Assembly: GCA_026709135.1 (NCBI GenBank)
Contig: JAPOTO010000041.1
Coordinates: 1 to 40,749 of the forward strand
Length of the DNA: 40,749 bases
Direction: 5' to 3'
DNA from: Gammaproteobacteria bacterium
GTDB lineage: Bacteria; Pseudomonadota; Gammaproteobacteria; Pseudomonadales; Pseudohongiellaceae
Below the pieces are notes generated by a model that was not told the DNA's origin, made no database searches, and worked only from the letters and a program-made list of their open reading frames with translations. The position numbers were made by a program, and so were the translations under genes. Below, in pieces: positions 8,263 through 16,943 of the stretch. The stretch's first letter is position 1; each line of letters begins with the position of its first letter.

Positions 8263-9875
8263 TTGCCCACCACCTTCACCCGCAGCCGGGTGACATTGCC
8301 GGGCATGTAGGAAAGCGCGGTTTCCTCGACATCGGCGAGCCGAATCGAGGCGGGGCTGGCGCCGGCTTTTTCCGCGTTCCGCCTTGCCTCGGCGGTTACC
8401 TGGTCGATCGCCTCCCGGCGCGGGATTTTTTCGTAGGAAACCATCCTTTCGGCCTCGCCGCCAATCTCGGCGATGGCGGCGCCGATTGCGTTGGCGACGC
8501 CGGCATGTTCCGGCAGCAGGATTTCCGGCGCCGCCGCGAGCGCCTCCGGGGCGAGCACCGCGCCGCCGCCAACGAGCACCACGGGCAAGGCTTCGCCGCC
8601 CGGCTTCATTTTGTCAATGGCGGCATTGAGCATCGCGCCGATTCGCACCTGGGCTGTGGCGACGACCGCGGGGTCGAGGTGGCGGGTTTTCGCTGGTTCG
8701 CCGATGGCCGCCCCGCCGGCGGCCACCACGATGTCGGTCGCGGTCAAACGGCCGCCGCCGAAAACCAGCGCCTTGTCGATGAGTTCGTGCCCCACCGAGC
8801 GCGGCCCGACGCGGGTGCCGTCATCGTTGACGAGGCTGCCGCCGCCAAGACCGATGGAGAGAATATCGGGCATGCGGAAGTTGGTGCGGATACCGCCGAC
8901 TTCGATCACGGTGTTCGATTCGCGGGGAAAGCCGCCGCGCAGGATGCCGATGTCCGAGGTTGTCCCGCCGATATCGACCACGATGGCATCCGCGAGCCCG
9001 GTCAGCTTGCCTGCCCCGCGCAGGGAGTTGGTTGGCCCCGAGGCGAAAGTCAGCGCCGGAAAGCGGCGGGCGAACCCGGCATCCATCAGGGTGCCGTCGT
9101 TCTGGCTGATGTAGAAGCGGCAGTTGAGGCCGCGCTCGCGGATCGCGCCCTCGAACGAGCCGACAACACCCTGGGCGAAATCGAGCAGGGCGGCATTGAG
9201 CAGGGCGGCGTTTTCGCGCTCAAGCAGGCCGAGCCGGCCGATGCTGTGGGATTCGCAGATGTGGATATGCGGCAGTTCGGCGCGCAGGCGCGCGGCGAAC
9301 TGCCGCTCCGGGTCGGGATTCATCGGCGAAAAAGCCGACGAAATGGCCACGGCTTCGAGCCGCCTCGCCTTGATGTCGGCGATGACCCGCTTGATCTCGC
9401 CGTCGTCGAGCGCCGCCAGTGGCCAGCCATCGTAGAGATAGCCGCCATGCAGCATGTATACATGCTCGCCGAGGCTGCGGGCGATGTCTCCGGGCCAGCC
9501 GGTTTTGGGGGGAATGCCGCGGCCCGAAGGCAGGCCGATGCGAACCGCGGCGACCTCGGCAAGCTCGCGCCGCTCCACCACCGCGTTGGTGAACTGGGTG
9601 GTGCCGAGCATCACGGCTTCGATGCGGTTTTCAATGCCGGATGCGCCGGACTGATCGGGCTCGCCCGGCCCGCGGCCGAGAATCGCCTCGAGCGCGTCGA
9701 GAATGCCCGTGGCGACATCCCGGCTCGTGCGCGCCTTGTGCGCGGCGATCACCACATCGCCATCGAGCAACACCGCGTCGGTATGCGTCCCCCCCACATC
9801 GATCCCGATCCGCAAGCCATCATCCGGCCGGGATGTCGCGGGCGATGCTTTCGGCATGTGGTCGACAACTTCCAT
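8259..9875 (-). CDS. Hydantoinase/oxoprolinase family protein (HyuA-like)
   Basis: This 538-residue protein of the ASKHA-fold hydantoinase A family has a phosphate-1 loop GIDVGGTHTDAV at residues 24-35, the family block GTTQFTNAVVER at 91-102 and a second nucleotide loop DIGGTTSDIG at 301-310. Relatives hydrolyse hydantoins or 5-oxoproline with ATP. It lacks the separate HyuB-type partner and instead pairs with the DUF917 gene, which it overlaps. ATG 9857 (residue 7) is an alternative start and has a GGAAG about ten bases ahead, so the first six residues are doubtful. The gene is divergent from the VapB-like gene at 10026. Confidence 0.9.
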   Translation of the reverse strand: MEVVDHMPKASPATSRPDDGLRIGIDVGGTHTDAVLLDGDVVIAAHKARTSRDVATGILDALEAILGRGPGEPDQSGASGIENRIEAVMLGTTQFTNAVVERRELAEVAAVRIGLPSGRGIPPKTGWPGDIARSLGEHVYMLHGGYLYDGWPLAALDDGEIKRVIADIKARRLEAVAISSAFSPMNPDPERQFAARLRAELPHIHICESHSIGRLGLLERENAALLNAALLDFAQGVVGSFEGAIRERGLNCRFYISQNDGTLMDAGFARRFPALTFASGPTNSLRGAGKLTGLADAIVVDIGGTTSDIGILRGGFPRESNTVIEVGGIRTNFRMPDILSIGLGGGSLVNDDGTRVGPRSVGHELIDKALVFGGGRLTATDIVVAAGGAAIGEPAKTRHLDPAVVATAQVRIGAMLNAAIDKMKPGGEALPVVLVGGGAVLAPEALAAAPEILLPEHAGVANAIGAAIAEIGGEAERMVSYEKIPRREAIDQVTAEARRNAEKAGASPASIRLADVEETALSYMPGNVTRLRVKVVGK

Positions 9876-10025
9876 GGGAGGCGAGTCTAGCAGTGCCCGC
9901 CGAAGCCGTCATTCACCGTCAGATGGATTCACTGGCAACTGTGGGCAACTGCTTGACCGCAAAGGCGCCATCGGGCAGCATTTGTGTGAAGTATTGTGTG
10001 CGCGCTTACACTGGGAGTTGGCAAA

Positions 10026-10226
10026 ATGGCGACCAATCTTGGGATAAACCCCGAACTGCTGCGGCGGGCGCTGGAGCTTGGCGGTGAAAAAACCAAGCGG
10101 GCAACAGTGGACAAAGCTTTGCGTGAATTTATCGCGTGGCGGGAACAAAGACGACTGCTGGAATTGTTCCAAAAGCTCGACTGGAGCGACGACTACGACT
10201 ACAAAGCCGGAAGAAGCCGGTCGTGA
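10026..10226 (+). CDS. VapB-like antitoxin
   Basis: The 66-residue protein has the N-terminal strand-helix-helix pattern of small VapB antitoxins (NPELLRRALELGGEKTKRATVDKALREFI) and a C-terminal acidic/aromatic tail (FQKLDWSDDYDY) of the kind that blocks the PIN toxin. The ATG at 10026 is preceded by GGGAG at 10012-10016. Its stop overlaps the GTG of the vapC remnant as GTGA, the usual VapBC layout. A TACACT at 10006-10011 could serve as a -10 box. The antitoxin seems intact while its toxin is not. Confidence 0.85.
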   Translation: MATNLGINPELLRRALELGGEKTKRATVDKALREFIAWREQRRLLELFQKLDWSDDYDYKAGRSRS

Positions 10227-10360
10227 GCCTGTTTATCGATACCAGCGTATGGTCGCTCGCCCAGCTTTGCATTCGACAGCAGTTGACCATGCTGTCCACC
10301 GACCGGGATTTCATCCACATCGCCAAACTTGCGCCGCTGCGTCTTTGGGGTCGACCCTGA
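10223..10360 (+). pseudogene. VapC PIN-domain toxin with an internal in-frame deletion
   Basis: The frame from GTG 10223 codes for 45 residues. The first 12 (SLFIDTSVWSLA) are the start of a PIN toxin with its first catalytic Asp. They are joined directly to QLCIRQQLTMLSTDRDFIHIA, which is the C-terminal part of the same family with the TDRDF motif. VapC proteins are about 125-135 residues long, so roughly 80-90 codons, including the middle acidic residues, are gone while the frame is kept. The junction falls after Leu-Ala, a pair that plausibly occurs at both edges of the lost part. It should be catalytically dead. Confidence 0.8.
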
Positions 10361-10424
10361 AAGAAACCAGTTGTCCGGCTCACCCTAACTGAATCAGAGC
10401 TTTCCCACAGCTTGTTGGGACAAC

Positions 10425-11717
10425 TCAACTGGCATCCGTTCGCCGGGCCCCCGCGGGTTTTGCCAGAAATCCATAAAAGACCGCCGCCACGAGCATGGCG
10501 TCGAGGGCGGCGATGCCGCTGAGGCGCAACCACTCCATTGATCCGAGCAGCGCCACCGCGGCGCCGGCGGCCCAAGCCACGAGCGCCGCGGGCGAGAGGC
10601 TCCGCTGGGCCGCCTCCAGCTCTTCATGGTAGGCCGAGCGGCGCGCGTAGAGGTAATCGACCGCGATGATTCCCGCCACGGGAACGAAAACGATGGCGAG
10701 ATAGAACAGGAAGGTCAGGAAATAATCGAGGATGTCGAGAAAGGCGCAGCCGGTGCCGAAAACACCGAGCGCGATGATCGAAACGCGGCTGTCGAGCCGC
10801 GGGAAGGTGGCTTCAACGCCGAGGGTGGCGCTGTACAAATTGAGCGTGTTGAGCACCCAGCTTCCGGCAATGATGATGGCGAAAGCACCCCAGCCCAGCC
10901 CCATGACCACCATGACCTCGAGAAAATCGCCGTTCACCAGCACATGGGCCGCGACCCCGCCGGCGATCATCACCACGGAATTGACCAGCAAATAGGAAAG
11001 CACGGCGGTGAACACCGCCCCCTGCCAGCGGGCGATGAAACGGGTGATGTCGGGCAGGATCACGGCGCCGACAATAACACCGCCCACCACCGCTGAAACC
11101 GCATCGCCAAAACCGAGCGCGCCAGCATCGCCACCAGCGAAAATCGCGCCAAGCGGGGCCATGCCGAAGGCGGTGTTCAGCAGCAGCGCCGTCACCACCA
11201 TCATCACTGGCACCAGCAGCATCGACAGGCGGTTGATCGCGGAGAACCCGTAAATCGTGGTAATCGTCATCACCGCGCCGGCGAAGGCCTCCACCAGCCA
11301 GGGAATCGCCGAGACACCCAGCGCGTCCCTTAGCAGCCGCAGCAGCGCGGCGCTGAACAGGTCGATATTGACGCCGAACCAACCGAGCAGCGACAGGGCG
11401 AAGGCGATATTGACCAGCGCCGCGCCGCGAACCCCAAAGGCGATGCGCGCGAGCATGTAGGAACTCAAGTGCGTGCGCGCGCCGATCGAGCCGGTCACCG
11501 CGCCGATCAGCGCGAGCATGGCGCAGCCGAGCAATACGGCGGGCAGCGCCTCGTCATTCGGCGCCGCCTCGAACACCTCCACGCCGGCGACAAAGGTCGG
11601 CAGCGAAAATCCCACCATGGCGCTGACCAGCCCGACCCGGATCCACCCCACCCGGCTCTCCGCCGGCACCGGCGAGGTGGAAAATTCCCGCGAAGCATCG
11701 TCGAGCGGCCCGCTCAT
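10425..11717 (-). CDS. NCS1-family permease (cytosine permease-like)
   Basis: The 430-residue protein has about twelve hydrophobic segments and resembles CodB-type nucleobase:cation symporters (NCS1). Family features include the early VGFSLPTFVAG helix, the GARTHLSSYMLAR block after TM2, GVNIDLFSAAL, and PDITRFIARW before TM7. NCS1 members import cytosine, other nucleobases or hydantoins. The sequence does not fix the substrate, but the hydantoinase, DUF917 and amidohydrolase neighbours fit a cyclic ureide or nucleobase. ATG 11717 has AGGA about eight bases upstream. No regulator gene is adjacent. Confidence 0.85.
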   Translation of the reverse strand: MSGPLDDASREFSTSPVPAESRVGWIRVGLVSAMVGFSLPTFVAGVEVFEAAPNDEALPAVLLGCAMLALIGAVTGSIGARTHLSSYMLARIAFGVRGAALVNIAFALSLLGWFGVNIDLFSAALLRLLRDALGVSAIPWLVEAFAGAVMTITTIYGFSAINRLSMLLVPVMMVVTALLLNTAFGMAPLGAIFAGGDAGALGFGDAVSAVVGGVIVGAVILPDITRFIARWQGAVFTAVLSYLLVNSVVMIAGGVAAHVLVNGDFLEVMVVMGLGWGAFAIIIAGSWVLNTLNLYSATLGVEATFPRLDSRVSIIALGVFGTGCAFLDILDYFLTFLFYLAIVFVPVAGIIAVDYLYARRSAYHEELEAAQRSLSPAALVAWAAGAAVALLGSMEWLRLSGIAALDAMLVAAVFYGFLAKPAGARRTDAS

Positions 11718-11839
11718 GCGATTTCATCCTGGCAATGCCGCCCCGGATTGTAACGCCGACCCCGAGGTTTGTTCCCACAAAGCCACCAGATTCGGCGGAA
11801 GCCGATTCTTGGCTGTCGATCAGGCCTTGCGGCGCCGAA

Positions 11840-12385
11840 TCACGCGCCGATTCCGGTCGGATTGCCATCGATGCTGACCTGGTTCTTGTCGAGCCAGTAC
11901 CGCCGGATGCCCTCCCCGCCTTTGTTGGCCGCCCATTTGGCCAGCGTCTTGCGCTCGGCAGCCGCTTCAAGGCGCGGCACGCCATAGCCGCAGGAAGTCT
12001 GCACGAGGTCCACCGCCAACTCGAAGAATTGCCGCGCGCCGGGCTGATGGGCGAAAAGCGCCGCATGGCGGGCGAAGGCCGCCGCGTCGTCCGGGTAAAC
12101 CATTTCCGCCTCGCCGTACAAACGCAGGATCAGCGGCTGCTTGTCGAAAGAGCAGAACATCAGCGTCATGCGGCGGTTTTCGAGCACATGGGCCGCGGTT
12201 TCGTTGCCGCTGCCGGTCAGGTTCAGCCAAACCACCCGGCTGGGGCCAAGCACGCGCAGGGTGTCGAGCCCCTTCGGCGAAACGTTGATCCGCCCTTCCC
12301 CGCCAGCCGTCCCCACAAAAAACACCGCCTGCCGTCCGATGAAATCGATGTGTTCCCGCATCAAGCAATCAAATTGTTCCGCCAT
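11840..12385 (-). CDS. Pyridoxamine 5'-phosphate oxidase-family (FMN-binding) protein
   Basis: The 181-residue protein has the split-barrel PPOX fold pattern: an early FFVGTAGGEGRINVSPKG strand pair, VVWLNLTGSGNETAAHVLEN, then MTLMFCSFDKQPLILRLYGEAE. Relatives bind FMN or F420 and act as oxidoreductases or stress proteins. This one is too divergent from PdxH for a vitamin B6 role to be claimed. ATG 12385 is strongly supported by AGGAGG at 12391-12396 on the minus strand. It lies between the permease and the amidohydrolase on the same strand, with gaps of 122 and 70 bases. Confidence 0.85.
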   Translation of the reverse strand: MAEQFDCLMREHIDFIGRQAVFFVGTAGGEGRINVSPKGLDTLRVLGPSRVVWLNLTGSGNETAAHVLENRRMTLMFCSFDKQPLILRLYGEAEMVYPDDAAAFARHAALFAHQPGARQFFELAVDLVQTSCGYGVPRLEAAAERKTLAKWAANKGGEGIRRYWLDKNQVSIDGNPTGIGA

Positions 12386-12455
12386 GCCAGCCTCCTGTGT
12401 CTCAACCGCGATTCTACCCCTAGCAAACCGTGATTGGACGGTGCATCGGCCGGTT

Positions 12456-14165
12456 CTAATCCAGCGGATAGACCCTGCCCTCGAAAACGGTTCCCCAGAT
12501 TTCCAGGTCGCGCAGCGCCGGGGCCGGAACCTCGAAGGGGTCGGCTTCCAGAATGGTGAAATCCGCTTTCTTGCCGGCGACGATGCTGCCGATCTCGTTT
12601 TCAAGCCCCATGGCGAATGCCGCATCGATGGTCACCGCGCGCAGTGCCTCCCCGACGCTGATGCGCTCATCGGGCGCCATGAGCGTCCCGTCGGCCGTAA
12701 TCCGGTTCACCGCCACCCATGCCAGCCACAGGGGCGAGGCCGGGGCCATCGTGAAATCCGAATGCAGTGAGGTGGGAATGCCGTTGCGCAGCATCGCGCC
12801 GATGCGCGACATCTGCGCGGCGCGGTCGCGACCCAAACCGCTCTCGGCGTACTGGTCGCCAAGCGCCCACAGATAATTCGGCTGCGCCGAAATCACCACG
12901 CCGAGCATCGCGGCCCGACGCAGTTGCTCGTTGGTGGAAATGCCGACATGGTGCAGCGTGAAGCGATGATCGAACCTCGGCCTGTCCTCAAGCAAACCGT
13001 GAAGGATATCCAGCACGACATCGAGGCCCTCATCGCCATTGACGTGGATATGCACTTGGTAGCCGTCGTTCCAATAGGGGCGAATCGCGGCCTCGAGCGC
13101 TTCGGGGGCCATCATCCACCTGCCCTCGTGCCCATCGGTGTAGCCGGGGAACTTCATCCGCATGTTGAGCGCGAAAAATCCGCCATCGGCGAAAAACTTC
13201 ACGTGCCGGCCCGAAAAGACCTTGGGGAAAGCGACTCCGGCGAATTCATCGACCTCGGACTTGGGCGGTGGCGGCCGCATGAGGCCCGGCGCGGCGACCA
13301 TGAGCATTCTGAAGGGTGTTCGCGAGTCGCCGAAGTGGTCTTGGTAAACTTCGGCTTCCTGTTGCAATCCGAGATAACCGCCGACGCCCATATCGCCGAT
13401 GGTCGTGATGCCGCCGGCGTGAACGGCGTCGCGCAGGGCGTCGAACCCGGCTCGCAACCGCTCGGGATCGAAGAAGTGCGGCACCAGCCGCTCAAGCGCG
13501 ACATCCACTCCGCTTTCGGAAAAGAAACCCGCATCGAGCTCGATATCCGGCAGGGCGCCGATCTCATCGGTGTTGAGGCCGAGCCAGTCGAGCGCCGCGG
13601 TGTTCATGATGAATTCATGGAATGAGCGCTGAATCAGGATGATCGGCTTGTGGGCGGAGATTTCATCGAGCTCCGCCCGCCCAAGCTCGCCATGCCAGGA
13701 TTCGTGGTAGCCCCAACTAAGCAGCGGCCCGGCCGGGTCGGCATCCGCGGCGAGCGCCTCCCCGAGGCGCCGCACAAAGTCCTCGTGGCTGCGCGTGGCC
13801 GGAACCCGCATATCGCCCACCCGCCACTCCTGCGGCGTGATCCAAACCGTGTTGAAGACGATCGACGCGAGGAATGGATGCAGGTGATTGTCGATCAGGC
13901 CGGGCACGATCACCTTGTCCGCGAAACGCTCGTCGATATTGACTGCGCGCCCATCCGCCCAGACATCGAAATCTCCGACATCCCCAACCGCCACGATGCG
14001 GCCGCCGCTCACCGCCACCGCCGAAGCCCGGGGCAGCGATGGATCCATGGTGATGACCGTCCCGGCCGGAAAGATCGTCAGCGACTCAAGCTGGGCACCG
14101 GCCAGCGGCGGAAAAACCAACAAGGCCAGCGCCATGGCCGCCGCCCGGTTTAGCCTATTCTTCAT
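12456..14165 (-). CDS. Exported YtcJ-like metal-dependent amidohydrolase
   Basis: The 569-residue protein belongs to the amidohydrolase-3 (YtcJ) group. A signal peptide is visible at residues 1-24 (KNRLNR, a hydrophobic stretch, then AGA before Gln). The metal site begins with DNHLHP at 92-97. Later blocks include HVNGDEGLD and SLHSDFTMAP, typical of this family, and a C-terminal KADFTILEADPF. ATG 14165 has GGAGGT upstream, and longer frames add an improbable leader before the signal peptide. It probably hydrolyses an amide or cyclic ureide in the periplasm. Its place next to the permease block is suggestive only. Confidence 0.88.
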   Translation of the reverse strand: MKNRLNRAAAMALALLVFPPLAGAQLESLTIFPAGTVITMDPSLPRASAVAVSGGRIVAVGDVGDFDVWADGRAVNIDERFADKVIVPGLIDNHLHPFLASIVFNTVWITPQEWRVGDMRVPATRSHEDFVRRLGEALAADADPAGPLLSWGYHESWHGELGRAELDEISAHKPIILIQRSFHEFIMNTAALDWLGLNTDEIGALPDIELDAGFFSESGVDVALERLVPHFFDPERLRAGFDALRDAVHAGGITTIGDMGVGGYLGLQQEAEVYQDHFGDSRTPFRMLMVAAPGLMRPPPPKSEVDEFAGVAFPKVFSGRHVKFFADGGFFALNMRMKFPGYTDGHEGRWMMAPEALEAAIRPYWNDGYQVHIHVNGDEGLDVVLDILHGLLEDRPRFDHRFTLHHVGISTNEQLRRAAMLGVVISAQPNYLWALGDQYAESGLGRDRAAQMSRIGAMLRNGIPTSLHSDFTMAPASPLWLAWVAVNRITADGTLMAPDERISVGEALRAVTIDAAFAMGLENEIGSIVAGKKADFTILEADPFEVPAPALRDLEIWGTVFEGRVYPLD

Positions 14166-14442
14166 GCCGGACCTCCAGCGCCACCCAGTTTCACATGACC
14201 AATCAATCGCCGCACACCCCCGGAAGAAGCGAAGGTGGCATCCATCGCGCACAAGCCACCTTCAATCATAGCCACCCGCGAACAGCTAAGCGAGTAATGC
14301 CGGTCAGTAGCACTGGCAACAAAAATGTATACCTAGGAGCCTGCGCCATAGGAATTCACGAAAAGCGGGATTCGACAAGATATGCCCGGGAGGAGTCGGC
14401 GCTTCCTTGCCGAATGGTCGATAACCCGGCGGCAAAGTGACG

Positions 14443-15243
14443 TCAGCGGGAATGTGGTGCTTTCGCCGCCGCGAACAGGGCTCGGCTGTTTAGGGGTTTG
14501 CCGGCTAGGTGGGGGGCCAGGGCTTGGCGGAGTAGGCGTTTGGCGGTGGGGGCGGTTTGGGGGTTGTTGAAGTCTAGGCGGGCGATGGCTTGCAAATGGG
14601 CGCCGGCGAAGATGCGCTGATTCTCGTTGGCGGCAATTTCCGCTTGCGGGGCTGATTGATCGTCGGGCGGTAGTTCGGGCTCGGGTTCGGGATGCCCGTC
14701 AGAGTCGTGTTTTGCTTCCTCGAAGCCGGCATCGGGCAGGTAGCGGTATTGCTTGTTTGCCTCGATGGCTTGGTGGCGGCAGTCGGTTCGCAGGTTGAGG
14801 GCGTAGCCGAGTTCGGCGAGCAGTTCAAGCTCGAAGCGGCGCAGGGTGGCTTCGAGCGGGGAGTCTCGACTGGCGAGCGCGGCGAGGGTTTCTTCGTAAA
14901 CTTGATGCAGGCGCGGATGCTCCACATGGTCGTGGAGTAGGTGGCTGAGCAACTCGTTGATGTAGAAGCCGCTGAAGAGGCGCTCGCCGGCCATGGTGAT
15001 GGGCGCATCCGCGCTTTCCGCGGCGGTCAATGTCTTGACCGCGCCGCGCCCGCTGAAGGAAACCCGCACCGGCTGGAACGGCTGCAACAGCCCCTGCCAG
15101 CGCGACTTGCCGCGCCGCGCGCCCCGGGCCACCGCCGCCACTCGCCCGTGGTCGCGGCAGAACAGATCCACGAGCAAACTGGTGTTGCGGAACGGCCGCC
15201 GGTGGATTACCCAGGCTGGTTGCAGCAGGACGCGCTGATTCAT
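14443..15243 (-). CDS. recO: DNA repair protein RecO
   Basis: RecO works with RecR to load RecA on SSB-coated DNA in the RecF pathway. The 266-residue protein starts with the OB-fold block PAWVIHRRPFRNTSLLVDLF and GRVAAVARGARRGKS, followed by a helical C-terminal domain (FELELLAELGYALNL). A hydrophilic Glu/Pro/Asp-rich insertion (about 180-205) makes it longer than the usual 230-245 residues. It is the last gene of lepA-lepB-rnc-era-recO. The pdxJ gene that often follows recO is not here; 277 bases without a gene separate it from the amidohydrolase. Confidence 0.92.
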   Translation of the reverse strand: MNQRVLLQPAWVIHRRPFRNTSLLVDLFCRDHGRVAAVARGARRGKSRWQGLLQPFQPVRVSFSGRGAVKTLTAAESADAPITMAGERLFSGFYINELLSHLLHDHVEHPRLHQVYEETLAALASRDSPLEATLRRFELELLAELGYALNLRTDCRHQAIEANKQYRYLPDAGFEEAKHDSDGHPEPEPELPPDDQSAPQAEIAANENQRIFAGAHLQAIARLDFNNPQTAPTAKRLLRQALAPHLAGKPLNSRALFAAAKAPHSR

Positions 15244-15346
15244 TACTTAATTATGATACCGGAGGGGCGCCCGGACGAAGACATCGCCCGCTGCGCGCAA
15301 AATGACGTTGGGGCCAGTCTGCCTGTGGGTGGAATGATGGTAACAG

Positions 15347-16240
15347 TCACTTGGCTTGCAGGCTTTTCAGGGTGCGGGCTTCGGTCATGTGGCCGGTGCG
15401 GACTTTTACCCAGCATTCGAGCATGACCTTGCTTTCGAAGGTTTGCTCCATGTCCTTGCGGGCGGCGGCGGCGATTTGTTTGAGGCGTTGGCCGCCCTCG
15501 CCGATGAGGATGCGTTTCTGGCCGGGCTTGTCGACGGTGATCAAGGCGAGAATCCGCAGGGTGCCGCCGACTTCGGTGAATTGTTCGATTTCCACGGTGA
15601 CTTTGTAGGGCAGCTCGTCACCGAGCCGCCGGGTGATTTTTTCCCGGATCAGTTCGGCGGCGAGAAAGCGCGAACTTGCGTCGGTGACCTGATCCGCCGG
15701 GAACAGGAACCCGCTCTCGGGCAGCAGCCCGCGCAAGCTGGCTTCGAGCGCGTCGAGATTGTGCCCGCCGAGCGCGGAGACCGGCACGATTTCGGCGAAA
15801 CCGTGCAGGCCCGCCAAGCGCTCGATGTGGGGCAGCAGGCGGTGCTTGTCGACGATCTGGTCGATCTTGTTGATCGCGAGCAGCACCGGCGCCGCCGAAC
15901 CCGCGGCCGCGTCGAGAACCGCCTGGTCGCGCTCATCCCAGTTCAAGCGCTCGCACACCAGCACGATGACATCAACCTCGGCGACCACCGCCATCACCGT
16001 CTCGTTCATCACCCGGTTGATGGCCTTGCGGTGGCGGCGGTCGAGGCCCGGGGTGTCGACATAGACGCACTGGGCCGCATCTGTGGTGCTGATGCCGAGG
16101 ATGCGGTTGCGGGTGGTTTGGGGTTTGCGCGAGGTGATGCTGATTTTCTGCCGCAGCAGATGATTGAGCAAGGTGGATTTGCCGACATTGGGCCGACCGA
16201 CGATGGCGATGTGTCCGCAGCGGGTGGCTGGCCCGCTCAC
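15347..16240 (-). CDS. era: GTPase Era
   Basis: Era is an essential GTPase that binds the 3' end of 16S rRNA and helps 30S assembly. The 297-residue protein has G1 GRPNVGKST at 15-23, G3 DTPG at 62-65 and G4 NKID at 124-127, then a C-terminal KH domain with LIGEGGQRLKQI. I use GTG 16240, which overlaps the rnc stop as GTGA; homology begins within ten residues of it. A longer frame to 16528 only reads rnc in another frame. Confidence 0.95.
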   Translation of the reverse strand: MSGPATRCGHIAIVGRPNVGKSTLLNHLLRQKISITSRKPQTTRNRILGISTTDAAQCVYVDTPGLDRRHRKAINRVMNETVMAVVAEVDVIVLVCERLNWDERDQAVLDAAAGSAAPVLLAINKIDQIVDKHRLLPHIERLAGLHGFAEIVPVSALGGHNLDALEASLRGLLPESGFLFPADQVTDASSRFLAAELIREKITRRLGDELPYKVTVEIEQFTEVGGTLRILALITVDKPGQKRILIGEGGQRLKQIAAAARKDMEQTFESKVMLECWVKVRTGHMTEARTLKSLQAK

Positions 16241-16917
16241 TCGTCCTGCCCCAGCGCCGCCAGCGCCTTGCCGGCGGCCATCTGTTCGGCGGCGCGGCGG
16301 GAGGGGCCGCTGCCCTCGGTGGCGATCCGGTGCCCGGGCAGCTTGCAACGCATGGTGAAAAGCTGCTCGTGGCCCTTGCCGCTGACTTCGACGAGTTCGT
16401 AGGCCGGCAGGGACCGCCGTTCGGCCTGGGTGAGTTCCTGCAGGCGGGTCTTGTTGTCCTTGCGCAGGGCGCCGTCGGCGAAGTCCCGGCCCGGATCGGG
16501 AATCCAGCGCTGGACGAAGGCCCGGCAAGCATCGAAACCGCCATCGAGATAAATCGCCGCAATCAACGCCTCCATTGCCGCGGCCAGGATCGATTCCCGC
16601 CGCCGGCCGCCGCCGCGGGCTTCCCCGGCGCTGAGCTTGATCGCTTCGCCAAGGTCGATCTCCCGGGCGACCAGGGCCAGCGCGGGCCGGCTCACGACCT
16701 GGGCCCGCATGATTGTCAGGTCGCCCTCGTCGGCCTTCGGGTGGGCGTGCCAGGATAGCTCGGCGACGAGGAAGCCAAGCAGCGCGTCGCCGAGGAATTC
16801 GAGCCGCTCGTTGTGCTTCCGGTTGGCGCTGCGGTGGGTCAGGGCGAGTTCGGCGAGGGCCGTGTCGCGGAATTCATAGCCGATGGTTTGCTGGAGGGTT
16901 TCGAGTGCGATGGGCAT
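16237..16917 (-). CDS. rnc: Ribonuclease III
   Basis: RNase III cleaves double-stranded RNA, including the rRNA precursor. The 226-residue protein equals the E. coli length. It has the signature NERLEFLGD at 36-44, the second metal-binding acidic pair in the AAAMEALIAAIYLDGG block near 112-127, and a C-terminal dsRNA-binding domain from about 154 (NKTRLQELTQ to SRRAAEQMAAGKAL). ATG 16917 begins exactly at homology; an upstream frame to 17007 would overlap lepB. The stop is coupled to era. Confidence 0.95.
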   Translation of the reverse strand: MPIALETLQQTIGYEFRDTALAELALTHRSANRKHNERLEFLGDALLGFLVAELSWHAHPKADEGDLTIMRAQVVSRPALALVAREIDLGEAIKLSAGEARGGGRRRESILAAAMEALIAAIYLDGGFDACRAFVQRWIPDPGRDFADGALRKDNKTRLQELTQAERRSLPAYELVEVSGKGHEQLFTMRCKLPGHRIATEGSGPSRRAAEQMAAGKALAALGQDE

Positions 16918-16943
16918 GGCGGGAAGCGGGTCGGTTCGGCGCG

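Noticed and set aside
12386..12625. N-terminal extension of the PPOX gene
   Set aside because: It is antisense-type low-complexity coding over the amidohydrolase 3' end; AGGAGG directly before ATG 12385 fixes the start.
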